51,734 bases of DNA from Acinetobacter sp. (GTDB lineage: Bacteria; Pseudomonadota; Gammaproteobacteria; Pseudomonadales; Moraxellaceae), in NCBI GenBank assembly GCA_031277915.1, contig JAITLL010000052.1, positions 1 through 51,734 of the forward strand, written 5' to 3'. Each line of letters begins with the position of its first letter. The first letter of the stretch is position 1. Below, in pieces: positions 39,152-47,632 of this stretch. The notes beneath the pieces were generated by a model. That model was not told where the DNA came from and ran no database searches. It worked only from the letters and a program-made list of their open reading frames with translations. The translations under genes were made by a program, and so were the position numbers.

Positions 39152-39967
39152 TTAAGGAAGAATTTCTGCCTGCATGTACAGCTTCCCATATCCTGAAATT
39201 TCAATACGTTCCGAGTTGAGAATATTGCAATACAAAACACCGCCTCGACTAGATGCTTGATAAGCCACAATATTATTTTTAGCGAGTTTCTCTGCCCAGA
39301 GCGGTGCTATTGCAGTATGGATTGAACCTGTAACAGGGTCTTCCTCAATTCCGGCAACAGGTGCAAAGTAGCGAGATACACAATCATAATGCTCGTCTGC
39401 TTTGGTAGTGATTGCGACATCCATATCTTTGGTCGTAATCGCCGTTCGCTTACCTAAACTTTTGAGCAAATTCATGTCGGGTTGTTCATCTAAGACATCT
39501 TGAACAGACTCATATTCAACAATGTAACCTTGCTCATTTTGATAAACCGCTTTAAACGGTTTGGTCAGTGCTTGACGTAACATAGCCGGATAATCTTCAA
39601 TTTGATGAGCTTTTCGAATTGGAAAATTCATTCTAATTTTGCCATCTTCATCTTGCTGAACAATAAAAACACCTAAGTTTCGGACATGAAAATTAATGGT
39701 CTTTTTCTCGGTAAAATCTTTAAATAATACAAAAGCACTGGCAAGGGTGGCATGCCCACAGAAATCGACTTCGACAGTTGGCGTAAACCAACGGATTTCA
39801 TAGTTATCTGAGTCTATAATTTTTACAAAGGCAGTTTCAGATAAGTTATTTTCAAGTGCGATGTTCTGCATTAAATCTTCATTAAGCCATTCTTTTTCAA
39901 CAATGACAGCAGCCGGATTTCCACGAAATAATTCTTTTGTAAAAGCATCAACCTGATACATTTTCAT
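39152..39967 (-). CDS. PhzF-family isomerase-like protein
   Basis: A 271-residue protein of the PhzF (phenazine biosynthesis-like) family. The catalytic Glu is in LENNLSETAFV; other family signatures are FTKELFRGNPAAV, VDFCGHATLAS and EDPVTGSIHTAIAPLW. Outside phenazine producers these proteins are isomerases or epimerases of unknown substrate. There are no other phenazine genes here, so that pathway is not implied. Confidence 0.9.
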   Translation of the reverse strand: MKMYQVDAFTKELFRGNPAAVIVEKEWLNEDLMQNIALENNLSETAFVKIIDSDNYEIRWFTPTVEVDFCGHATLASAFVLFKDFTEKKTINFHVRNLGVFIVQQDEDGKIRMNFPIRKAHQIEDYPAMLRQALTKPFKAVYQNEQGYIVEYESVQDVLDEQPDMNLLKSLGKRTAITTKDMDVAITTKADEHYDCVSRYFAPVAGIEEDPVTGSIHTAIAPLWAEKLAKNNIVAYQASSRGGVLYCNILNSERIEISGYGKLYMQAEILP

Positions 39968-40071
39968 GATAAAGCACTCTTTTGTAATAGACTCATTTTC
40001 GAAAAATTCTAAAAAGAAAAACAGATACAGTTTTTTTTAAATTAACAGCACAGCATCAATTTATACCTATA

Positions 40072-40108
40072 AAAAAACGGCTCATCCAGAGTGGTGAGCC
40101 GTTTAATA
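40072..40108 (-). terminator. Terminator after the cystine symporter gene
   Basis: AAACGGCTCA/TGAGCCGTTT stem (40075-40105) with a ten-base loop, and a T run on the minus strand. Confidence 0.88.
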
Positions 40109-40115
40109 TTAATTC

Positions 40116-41510
40116 TTAATGATGTTGGGTTAACTCAATTTCATCTTCACTATTGAGTAAAGCTTTATCGGTCTGACCCATAAACTGACTGGTAACAACG
40201 CCCGCAGTCATTGAACCATTAACATTTAATGCTGTACGTCCCATATCAATTAACGGTTCAATTGAAATAAGCAGTGCAACCAAAGTTACAGGTAAACCCA
40301 TTGCAGGAAGAACAATCAGTGCAGCAAAAGTCGCACCACCACCTACTCCGGCAACACCAATCGAGCTTAAAGTTACAATACCGACTAATGAAGCAATCCA
40401 CATTGGGTCGAGTGTATTAATCCCCATGGTTGGAGCAACCATCACGGCTAACATGGCAGGATATAAACCCGCACAACCATTTTGACCAATGGTCGCACCA
40501 AATGAAGCAGAGAAACTTGCAATAGACTCAGGCACACCCAAACGACGAGTTTGCGCTTCAATACTCAGTGGAATACTTGCTGCACTTGAACGGCTTGTAA
40601 ATGCGAAGGTTAAAACAGGCGCAACTTTCTTAAAAAATTTAAACGGAGACACACCGGTTAGGGTCAAAATAATGGCATGCACGCCAAACATAATCGCCAA
40701 ACCTAAATACGACGCAACCAAGAAACCACCTAGGTTTAAAATGTCGGCCACATTTGAACTTGCCACAACCTTAGTCATAAGCGCAAAAACGCCATACGGT
40801 GTAAGGGTCATGACTAAACGAACAAGCTTCATGACCCAAGACTGTAAAGTCTGAATAGCAGTCAAAATACGCTGACCTTTTTCGGCGTCATCTTTCATTA
40901 AGTTAAGCGCTGCAATTCCTAAAAAGACAGCAAAAATAACCACACTAATAATTGAAGTCGGATTTGCACCCGTTAACTCAGCAAAAGGGTTACTTGGAAT
41001 AAAGGAAAGAATAAATTGCGGTACGCTTAAGTCTGTTACCTTACCCACATAATCTGTATTAATGGCAGTTAAGCGTGCTGTTTCAGCAGCCCCTTGCACC
41101 AAACCTTTGGCAGTTAAACCAAATAAGTTCGTCACAAATACACCAACCAGCGCAGCAATTAACGTTGTGAATAATAAAGTCCCGATGGTATAGACGCTAA
41201 TTTTTCCTAAAGAGGAAGCTTGGTGCAACTTGGCAACCGCACCTAAAATCGATACAAATACCAAAGGCATCACGACCATTTGTAAAAGTTTTACATAGCC
41301 GTTTCCAACAATATTAAACCAGCTAATAGATTCAGCAAGAATCGGATGGCCACCGCCATAAATCAAATGTAGTCCTAAACCAAACACTACACCTAGAACT
41401 AAGCCGGCAAGAACTTTTTTAGATAAGCTCCAGTCCGTTTTACGTGTTTGGGCGAGTAAAAATATTAACCCGACAAAAACCACAATATTGATGATTAAGG
41501 GTATATTCAT
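40116..41510 (-). CDS. tcyP: L-cystine:cation symporter (TcyP/YdjN type)
   Basis: A 464-residue inner membrane transporter of the dicarboxylate/amino acid:cation symporter family. It is very like E. coli YdjN/TcyP throughout, for example [42 protein letters not shown] and [22 protein letters not shown]. The start at 41510 ([10 protein letters not shown]) has GGAG seven bases upstream and agrees with the family start; the ATG ten codons earlier is less likely. Imports cystine as a sulfur source. No adjacent sulfur regulator is seen. Confidence 0.9.
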   Translation of the reverse strand: MNIPLIINIVVFVGLIFLLAQTRKTDWSLSKKVLAGLVLGVVFGLGLHLIYGGGHPILAESISWFNIVGNGYVKLLQMVVMPLVFVSILGAVAKLHQASSLGKISVYTIGTLLFTTLIAALVGVFVTNLFGLTAKGLVQGAAETARLTAINTDYVGKVTDLSVPQFILSFIPSNPFAELTGANPTSIISVVIFAVFLGIAALNLMKDDAEKGQRILTAIQTLQSWVMKLVRLVMTLTPYGVFALMTKVVASSNVADILNLGGFLVASYLGLAIMFGVHAIILTLTGVSPFKFFKKVAPVLTFAFTSRSSAASIPLSIEAQTRRLGVPESIASFSASFGATIGQNGCAGLYPAMLAVMVAPTMGINTLDPMWIASLVGIVTLSSIGVAGVGGGATFAALIVLPAMGLPVTLVALLISIEPLIDMGRTALNVNGSMTAGVVTSQFMGQTDKALLNSEDEIELTQHH

Positions 41511-41707
41511 TCCCAAACTCCAAATTATTGCTTGTGTCATCTTTTAAGGGGGCATATTTGACCATAGCCAGCCTATATAAACTACCCTTTTCAACAATTT
41601 TCTAGCATGCAGATCATTGCCGATCTGGATGAGAATATAAAATGACTTTTAAATACATATATATCACTTTTAAAACATAAGTTAAGTAGGATATTTATGT
41701 ATAAAAA

Positions 41708-42589
41708 TTAAGCACATTTCTGTATAAAGTGTTGCTCAATAAAACAAATAAATTGCTTTAAATTACTGCCCCATGTCTCAGGAGGCTGAGCAACGACATA
41801 AGTGGTGAAGTGTGCAGATTCAGTATTAATTTCAAAACAGCTTAACGACACTTTATCGGCCACTTTGGTTAAGTATGATTTTGGCAATAGCGCAAAGCCG
41901 ACACCCAACTCTACACAACTGACAATGCCGTCCAGACTGCCCATTTCCATGATTTGCGAAGGTGGCACGCTATGATCATTTAAAAACAGTTCAATTGCAT
42001 GGCGATAAGAACACCCTTGTCGAAATGCAATAAATCTGGTCTTTGCAAGCGTGGCAATGTCAGGAAACTCAGTTTGCTGTTTCGGACAAACCAAAACCAA
42101 TTGTTCTTGCCATATTGGATAGCTATATAACTCAGGAATCACATATTTCGAGGCAACAAAAGCACAATCAAGCTCGCCTTGCTGCACCGCGTTAATCAAA
42201 TATCCCGTTGGATGAGTTTGAAGCTCAATCGGCAAATTTGGATATTGCTGCATACACTGATTGAGCAATTGAGGAAGTCGTATGGCTGCTGTGGTTTCCA
42301 TACTGCCTAAACGAATGGTTTCGTTCGGGTCAATATCACTGTCTTGAAAGATTTTTTTGGCTTTATTGTGCAGCGCGATCATTTGAACAGCATAGCTATG
42401 CAATTGCTGCCCTGCATTGGTTAATGTCACGGGATTATGGCGATTTAACAAAACCACCCCTAACTCTTCTTCAAGCTTTTTCACATGACTCGTGATATTC
42501 GATTGAACCGTATACATTTTTTGTGCAGCCAGTGAAAAACTTCCACTTTCTGCAACCGCTAAAAAAAACTCTAGAGACTTAAGCAACAT
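41708..42589 (-). CDS. LysR-family transcriptional regulator
   Basis: A 293-residue regulator with the N-terminal helix-turn-helix LEFFLAVAESGSFSLAAQKMYTVQSNITSHVKKLEEELG and a C-terminal periplasmic-binding-like effector domain. It is divergent from the MFS transporter gene with 96 bases between the starts, the standard layout for a LysR regulator and its target. The inducer is unknown. Confidence 0.92.
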   Translation of the reverse strand: MLLKSLEFFLAVAESGSFSLAAQKMYTVQSNITSHVKKLEEELGVVLLNRHNPVTLTNAGQQLHSYAVQMIALHNKAKKIFQDSDIDPNETIRLGSMETTAAIRLPQLLNQCMQQYPNLPIELQTHPTGYLINAVQQGELDCAFVASKYVIPELYSYPIWQEQLVLVCPKQQTEFPDIATLAKTRFIAFRQGCSYRHAIELFLNDHSVPPSQIMEMGSLDGIVSCVELGVGFALLPKSYLTKVADKVSLSCFEINTESAHFTTYVVAQPPETWGSNLKQFICFIEQHFIQKCA

Positions 42590-42685
42590 ACCACTATCTC
42601 AAAACAAGATAATTAGTATCATATTAAATCATTTTTAAAGATTAATAAACTCGCTTTTAATAATAAAAAAATTGAGTGATTTCTC

Positions 42686-43864
42686 ATGACTACGCTTTAT
42701 CGAATGAGCCTGCTTGTATTTTTAGCAACTTGCTTGGGTATTGGTGTTTTTAGATTTTCCTACACTGCCCTCATGCCGATCATGATTGTGCAATACGGAT
42801 GGACACACGACTTCGCAAGCTTCTTAGGCAGTGCAAATTTGCTGGGCTATTTGCTAGGTGCCTTGTTGGCGTTGTTTAGTATTAAAGAAAAATCTATTCC
42901 CATACTCATTGTAAGTTCGGCAGTTGCGGGCAGTTTAAGCCTACTTTGCTGTGCCTTCATACACATGCCATTGGTTTGGTTCGTGTTCTGGCGCACCATT
43001 TCAGGAATTGCAGGCGGCCTACTCATGATTTTGGCACCAAGCTTTGCCATGAAAAATATTGCAATGAGTCAAAGGCTCAAAGTCAATTTCTTAGGGTTTA
43101 GCGGCATTGGTGTAGGCGTGTTATCAGCCACTATTATTATTCCCTTACTTAAAAATATGCCCGTTCAATATGTCTGGGGCATTTTTGCAGCGCTCTCTAT
43201 TTTTGGCAGTTTGGTACTTTTCCAATTACTCAAACATCAACCACAGCAGTCTGTTCAAACAACCAACCAAATCCCACAAAGCATCAAACATTCACGCTTA
43301 GGGTTGGTCATTATTATTGCCTATATGTGCAGTGCTTTTGCCTACATTCCGCACTCTTTGTTTTGGATGGATTACCTATCGGGAACCTTACATTTTCCAT
43401 TGCAACAGCGAAATTTATTTTGGGTGCTGTATGGAGTCGGAAGCTGTATAGGCGCTTTTGTTGCGTATTGTTTAAGTCGCCTTACTGGATATTTACAGGC
43501 AATAAAATGGCTTTATGGCATTTACTGCATAGCCGTTGCATTACCGTTCTTTTCGCATGCTATCTCTTTGCTTGCGTTGTCTTCATTTCTTACAGGTTTG
43601 CTCACGCCTGCCACCGTGTTTATTAGCTCTTATAGCCTTTTACAAATTTATGAGCAGCGTTACCAAAAACTCTGGAGCCTTGCCACGATTGGCTTTGCCA
43701 GTACCCAGCTTTTAGGTGGTGTGGTTATAAGCACCTTACATCACTTGCACTGGTCATATGCCCACCTCTTTTTAATGGGCGGCATTGTATTGCTGTTCGC
43801 CGCCAGTCTGTTAGTTCGTACCCGTCCTTCTATGTCTACCCATCTCGGAGAAACTGAAACGTGA
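42686..43864 (+). CDS. YbfB/YjiJ-type MFS transporter
   Basis: A 392-residue major facilitator protein with about twelve helices. The N-terminal GIGVFRFSYTALMPIM, GSANLLGYLLGA and the MFS signature-like loop WRTISGIAGGLLMILAPSF resemble the YbfB/YjiJ group (MFS_4). Substrate unknown. Likely controlled by the divergent LysR regulator. Its stop codon overlaps the GTG of a 41-residue frame downstream. Confidence 0.88.
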   Translation: MTTLYRMSLLVFLATCLGIGVFRFSYTALMPIMIVQYGWTHDFASFLGSANLLGYLLGALLALFSIKEKSIPILIVSSAVAGSLSLLCCAFIHMPLVWFVFWRTISGIAGGLLMILAPSFAMKNIAMSQRLKVNFLGFSGIGVGVLSATIIIPLLKNMPVQYVWGIFAALSIFGSLVLFQLLKHQPQQSVQTTNQIPQSIKHSRLGLVIIIAYMCSAFAYIPHSLFWMDYLSGTLHFPLQQRNLFWVLYGVGSCIGAFVAYCLSRLTGYLQAIKWLYGIYCIAVALPFFSHAISLLALSSFLTGLLTPATVFISSYSLLQIYEQRYQKLWSLATIGFASTQLLGGVVISTLHHLHWSYAHLFLMGGIVLLFAASLLVRTRPSMSTHLGETET

Positions 43865-43986
43865 AAACTATATTGTTCCCTGTATTTTTAATTGCATTTG
43901 TACTGGTGATACAGGCCTTAGACCAAAGCTACCAAAAGAAAATTGGCATGACCAAAACGGCAAAACACCCTGAGTTTATGCAATAA
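43861..43986 (+). CDS. Small membrane-anchored protein coupled to the MFS gene
   Basis: A 41-codon frame starting with GTG that overlaps the MFS stop codon (GTGA), an arrangement typical of translational coupling; GGAG is 10 bases upstream. The translation begins with one hydrophobic helix (ILFPVFLIAFVLVIQAL) and ends in a polar, Lys-rich tail. It stops three bases before a strong terminator, so the transcript seems built to include it. No family is recognised. Confidence 0.6.
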   Translation: MKTILFPVFLIAFVLVIQALDQSYQKKIGMTKTAKHPEFMQ

Positions 43987-44014
43987 AAAAAGCCCCGTTT
44001 ATTGAGGGGCTTTT
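43987..44014. terminator. Bidirectional terminator
   Basis: AAAGCCCC/GGGGCTTTT stem with a nine-base loop, between the small ORF and the convergent TetR gene. Confidence 0.9.
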
Positions 44015-44028
44015 CATTTATTCAACAT

Positions 44029-44601
44029 TTAATTACTATTATAAAGTGCAAAAACAGACAACAGATAATAATCAAAAAGGCTTTCTCTATCATCCACATG
44101 ATTTGGGCTTAATAACTGTGTCATGGCACCATCTATAATAAATAAAAACATATGTGCCTCTTGATAATTCACAGTTTTCTTATGTTCAGATAAAATTTGA
44201 TATATGGTGTTGATAAACCATGTTCTATATTTTTTCACAACATCATAAGCAACTGGATAAGTTGACTTAATCTCCACAATTGCCTTAAAAATCAAATGAT
44301 ATGAGCTTTGCATATCGACATGTAAATAGAAAATTTTCTTAAGTTTATCAACCAAACTTAAATTTTCTACCCGATCTAAAATAAACTCAATTTTATCAAT
44401 TAACTGGTTTTTATGTACCACCAAACATATTTCAACCAATTTTTCTTTAGATTCAAAATATTGATACAACGTCATTTTAGATACTTTTGATTCTTTAACA
44501 ATAGTATCGACACCAACATTGTTAAAACCGTACCGACCAAACAACAAGCTAGAAGTTTCAAGCAGTTGTTTTGCTTTACCACCCATTTTCAAATTAAGCA
44601 T
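44029..44601 (-). CDS. TetR-family transcriptional regulator
   Basis: A 190-residue regulator with a TetR helix-turn-helix at about residues 10-55 (LLETSSLLFGRYGFNNVGVDTIVKESKVSKMTLYQYFESKEKLVE). The C-terminal part has no recognised ligand group. Its gene is more AT-rich than the neighbours to the left and it borders the accessory segment. There is no divergent protein gene within 1.3 kb, so its target may be itself or the RNA-like element upstream of it. Confidence 0.88.
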   Translation of the reverse strand: MLNLKMGGKAKQLLETSSLLFGRYGFNNVGVDTIVKESKVSKMTLYQYFESKEKLVEICLVVHKNQLIDKIEFILDRVENLSLVDKLKKIFYLHVDMQSSYHLIFKAIVEIKSTYPVAYDVVKKYRTWFINTIYQILSEHKKTVNYQEAHMFLFIIDGAMTQLLSPNHVDDRESLFDYYLLSVFALYNSN

Positions 44602-44897
44602 AAATTATTATTCCAATCATTTTTTATTTTAAATAGTCGAGATAAATTTCTACACAGCATAGCGGGAGAATAAAAATAAAGGCGTAAGAAACCACCTTCA
44701 AGATTATATTGCCAAATATATCTCGAATATAAATACTAAATATAATTTTTAAATGTAATAATCTAAAAAATTAAAACCTACAAAAGATTAAAATTTTAAA
44801 GAAAATAATAATTTATAATGAAATATAGGGATTTTGGTCAAGGCAACCAATAAATGAAATTTTAAGAACATGACAACCTCCAATACTCACAATCGGA
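44602..44897. other. AT-rich gap upstream of the TetR gene
   Basis: About 300 bases with very low GC and many A/T runs. I see no gene. It must contain the TetR promoter and perhaps the promoter of the structured element that begins near 44898. Confidence 0.5.
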
Positions 44898-45140
44898 TTC
44901 TGCCAAGATAATAAATTATGGTGGCAGAACGGAAGAAGGTTGACGGACTAGTATTTACTCAAACTAGCACACCCGAAGGTGTCCCTCTCCCGTCCTACCG
45001 CTACGGGAGGGAACGAGTGGTTCACCACACAAAACAATTCCTCAGATGAAGAAAGCTCTGATGCGGGAGTAAATAAGCAGACCGTCAAGACTGCCTGGCA
45101 ATGTGGCCAGGATTGCAAGAATAATGATTGGCCAAACGGC
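44898..45140 (+). ncRNA. Candidate structured RNA, possibly of the phage C4/CI antisense type
   Basis: A stretch of clearly higher GC than its AT-rich flanks, full of pairings. TTCTGCCA/TGGCAGAA frames its start (44898-44929). A long-range helix TTGACGG (44940-44946) with CCGTCAA (45082-45088) closes a multiloop holding hairpins CTAGT/ACTAG (44948-44967), a ten-pair bulged stem TCCC-TC-TCCCGT/ACGGGAGGGA (44982-45012), GTGG-TTCA-CCAC (45017-45028) and TCAGA/TCTGA (45042-45061). CCTGGC/GCCAGG (45094-45111) follows. This architecture recalls phage immunity antisense RNAs; strand and class are inferred. Short frames through it change register and have no convincing start. Confidence 0.5.
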
Positions 45141-45202
45141 TGTCAATAAACTACATTTTTTAATTGTAAAAAAAATTAGACCGTAAATAAATACTTAACA
45201 AT

Positions 45203-45872
45203 CTATATGTTGGGTATTTGATCATAAACAAAATCATCTTTGCTTTGAAAAAATATATCAAAGCTTTGACTCATTAACCAATCTTGCTGACTTTTCTTTT
45301 TAAAAATTAGTGCAAGTCGTTCCTTATAATAATTAACCCATTCATCATTATTTTTAAAAAATATCTCTATCTTTTAAGCCATCATATAATTCCTTTAAAT
45401 TCATGGTTATAGTTTCAATCTTTGGATTAAACATCCAAACGGTTATATCCATTTTTTCGGCCGCCGTTACTAGATATTTATCATTAGGATCAAAAGATTC
45501 AACCCTATAAAGTTGAGCACCATTCTCTGTGTATGTCGAGTACATAATTTTAGTATTAGCAACTTGATAATAATCTGTACCTATTTTAAACTCTCGTAAT
45601 TTCCTAGAAATATCTAAACAATCAGCAAAATAATGATGTGGTAATTTTTTAAAATTATTAAATAATCTAACTGCATTAATAATCACATTATACTCCCCCG
45701 TACCTGTAACAATGCCATTTTCCCATGAATGAATTTTAGAAACATTCTCTTTGGGATAAGTTAAAGTACCATCTTCTAAAATAGTGGCTATTTTGTTATC
45801 CGATGCAACGATAATGCTATCATTTAATTGAATTGCTACAATAAAGGTCATAAATAGAGTGGAATAAAACAC
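45203..45872 (-). pseudogene. Unrecognised gene frameshifted in a homopolymer run
   Basis: The first 172 codons run from 45872 to a stop at 45354; the +1 frame then continues without a break for 49 codons (KNNDEWVNYY onward) to a stop at 45203. The change of frame falls at six A (45356-45361, six T on the coding strand), where removing one base gives a 222-residue protein reading DRDIFKNNDEW across the join. The start may be the eighth codon (MTFIVAIQLNDSIIVASDNK). That strand pattern recalls proteasome-like Ntn hydrolases, but this is only a guess. It could equally be a sequencing error. Confidence 0.65.
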
Positions 45873-45946
45873 TTTAAAATAATATTATTATAAGATTATA
45901 GGTGAAATTAAAAACTTTTTAATAAAATAATAGGTAAATCTAAATC

Positions 45947-46147
45947 ATGGCTGGTGGTTCACAGATCATTATCAATAAAAGCGGTATTACTGTTATTACG
46001 CCGTCTAAATTCGAGGTTAAAGCAGGTCAGCATCTTTTTAAGCCCGGCGCTCAAGTACAAATGCCTCAGATTGCACTTCCCCAACCTATTTGTATTGAAT
46101 GCCTTTTGAAAGCGGCCAAAGAAGGTGCAGGGATTGTAAGAAGATGA
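45947..46147 (+). CDS. VgrG C-terminal (DUF2345-end) stub
   Basis: A 66-residue protein that matches the last part of VgrG spike proteins: the strings SQIIINKSGITVITPSKFEVKAGQHLF are typical of the DUF2345 C-terminus of Acinetobacter VgrG. The gp27/gp5 body is absent, and stop codons lie just upstream in frame, so this is not a window artefact. Its stop overlaps the adaptor start (ATGA). It may be a recombination remnant or a detached cargo-docking tip made as a separate protein. No clear ribosome site precedes the ATG. Confidence 0.75.
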   Translation: MAGGSQIIINKSGITVITPSKFEVKAGQHLFKPGAQVQMPQIALPQPICIECLLKAAKEGAGIVRR

Positions 46148-46641
46148 GTTTTAAGAATCAAAATTTAGAAAGTTTTATTGCTAATCATCATAAAGATGGA
46201 CAATTATTTTTGCTTGTTGATGGCGCTCAGATCGACCACGGCCATATATCAAATTTAGAAGACCTGTACGGCGATTGCTTCTACTTATTTCAAGGTACAT
46301 ATGAAGAAGAAGCCTACCAATATGGACCCATATTGTTCGATTTAAGTCAGTTAAACCTAAAGCAAGTTGAAAGCCATATCAGGCTCATGAAATCCAAAGA
46401 CTCTATGATTTTGATTAAGAGTAAATTAGACATTAAACAATTGAAAAATAAGCTTCTAGAAAAGCTCTATATTGAACTCGATGACGGCGGCATAGGTATT
46501 CTTCGATATTACGATCCACGTGTGTTAGATCGCCTCTCTCTCATCTTTACCAATGAACAAAAAATGCAATTGCTTGAAGGCTTTGAGTCCATTTCTTTTA
46601 TGCTCAACGAGTTAAGCTATGAGTTGAAATATAATGATTAA
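46144..46641 (+). CDS. DUF4123 type VI secretion adaptor (Tap/TEC family)
   Basis: A 165-residue chaperone that loads an effector onto a VgrG spike. DUF4123 landmarks are present: LVDGAQ (24-29), FYLFQGTYEEEAYQYGPILFDL (46-67), a repeated SK-type strand and the C-terminal RYYDPRVLDRL (121-131). The start at 46144 overlaps the VgrG-stub stop and agrees with the family N-terminus; the in-frame TTG upstream would run into the stub gene. The gene overlaps the next one by eight bases. The toxin downstream is its probable cargo. Confidence 0.88.
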   Translation: MSFKNQNLESFIANHHKDGQLFLLVDGAQIDHGHISNLEDLYGDCFYLFQGTYEEEAYQYGPILFDLSQLNLKQVESHIRLMKSKDSMILIKSKLDIKQLKNKLLEKLYIELDDGGIGILRYYDPRVLDRLSLIFTNEQKMQLLEGFESISFMLNELSYELKYND

Positions 46642-46975
46642 GTTAGATAAAAATCAAATAGATAGTTTGGAAAAAGTACAAGATAGACAAGTTTTATGTG
46701 AAAAAATCTATCAATACTTAGTTGAGAAAAAAGATTCTTTCAAGGCGTATCCAGTTAATTACGATGAGTTAAAGCCAGAAATATATAAGAGTTTTGACTT
46801 ATTAGTATCTCTTTTACTGACTGACAATGCGGTCATTTGTCAGCTGATAGTTTGGAATACCATCATGAGAAAAGGTGTTCTAAATGATCCTGGTATTCAA
46901 AGCTTTGTTAAAGGCTCAAATGCCCGTGGAAAGGACTTACTTGCAGCTTTTGAATATTACGAACTGAGAGATTGA
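46634..46975 (+). CDS. 113-residue unknown protein in the T6SS module, possible co-adaptor
   Basis: I do not recognise the family. The protein is soluble, acidic and largely helical, without signal or membrane segment. Its ATG overlaps the adaptor gene and the stop is four bases before the toxin gene, so it is translated within the adaptor-toxin unit. In Pseudomonas aeruginosa, TseT, a Tox-REase-5 effector, is delivered with a TecT adaptor and a co-adaptor; this gene occupies the equivalent slot. That role is inferred from order only. Confidence 0.7.
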   Translation: MIKLDKNQIDSLEKVQDRQVLCEKIYQYLVEKKDSFKAYPVNYDELKPEIYKSFDLLVSLLLTDNAVICQLIVWNTIMRKGVLNDPGIQSFVKGSNARGKDLLAAFEYYELRD

Positions 46976-46979
46976 TGAA

Positions 46980-47618
46980 ATGTGGATGTTTGTTTTACGT
47001 GGTGCAGCTGCAGTTGGTGGTCGAGCTGCTGCCCCAGCTGCAGGCGAAGTTGTCGCTGCTCAAGGCGGCAGAGTTATTGCGACCGAAGCTGCGAAAGGTA
47101 TGGCGACCATTGTTCTAGCTAAGGAAGTCAGTAAAGATATAGCAAAGCAACAACGATGTAATAAGTGCGAACCTTACCAATTAGGCAATAAGCACGAAAT
47201 TGAACGCTCGATGGGTAATGAAATTAATACACAATATCAGTTCAAAATCGCTAACTTATCTAGCTATCCTTTAACCTTTAGAACATCTGAGCCCTTTTTA
47301 AAACCCGGAAATAAGAAGGAAACAACAAAGGTCCAAGAATGGTCCGTAGGAGGGGTATCATTTGATGGGTTATGGCCAATGGAATGCATTCTAGTTGAAG
47401 CAAAAGGAAGGTATGCGCAGTTTTTGAATCCTAAAATGAAAGAGTTCATTACAGATAATGTTTTTAAACATATGGTTAAAGAAGCCAAGAGCCAAAGAAC
47501 CGTTGTACTAACGCTCAAGGGCGCTAAGTTACAATGGTACTTTTATAAGAAAGAAACCAAAGCATATTTCGATGACCTTCTTTTTAATGCGATACATACA
47601 ATTTTTATGCCTTTGTAA
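46980..47618 (+). CDS. T6SS nuclease effector with a Tox-REase-5-like domain
   Basis: A 212-residue toxin. Residues 1-50 are Ala/Gly-rich and hydrophobic; the C-terminal half matches the restriction-endonuclease-fold toxin 5 group: QYQFKIANL, EWSVGGVSFDGLWP, ILVEAKGRYAQFLNP. The PD-(D/E)XK core is D129, E140 and K142 (with E75 as a possible further ligand), so a metal-dependent DNase is expected. It follows a DUF4123 adaptor and precedes an immunity gene by 14 bases, the standard T6SS cargo order. The start codon at 46980 is not backed by a strong ribosome site, but coupling to the gene before is likely. Confidence 0.82.
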   Translation: MWMFVLRGAAAVGGRAAAPAAGEVVAAQGGRVIATEAAKGMATIVLAKEVSKDIAKQQRCNKCEPYQLGNKHEIERSMGNEINTQYQFKIANLSSYPLTFRTSEPFLKPGNKKETTKVQEWSVGGVSFDGLWPMECILVEAKGRYAQFLNPKMKEFITDNVFKHMVKEAKSQRTVVLTLKGAKLQWYFYKKETKAYFDDLLFNAIHTIFMPL

Positions 47619-47632
47619 AACAGGATAGTAAA

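Noticed and set aside
44918-45049. Frame of about 43 codons starting ATG inside the structured element
   Set aside because: No ribosome binding site, and the same bases are fully used in stable pairings; the composition does not look protein-like.
44979-45149. Cys-rich frame ending NGCQ-stop in the same element
   Set aside because: Needs a GTG start without a ribosome site; stem symmetry explains the sequence better. Kept only as a weak alternative.
45340-45365. Programmed ribosomal frameshift at the T6/A5 junction of the 45203-45872 gene
   Set aside because: The join needs a +1 shift, and the bases do not form a heptameric slippery site in the zero frame; a simple indel is more likely.
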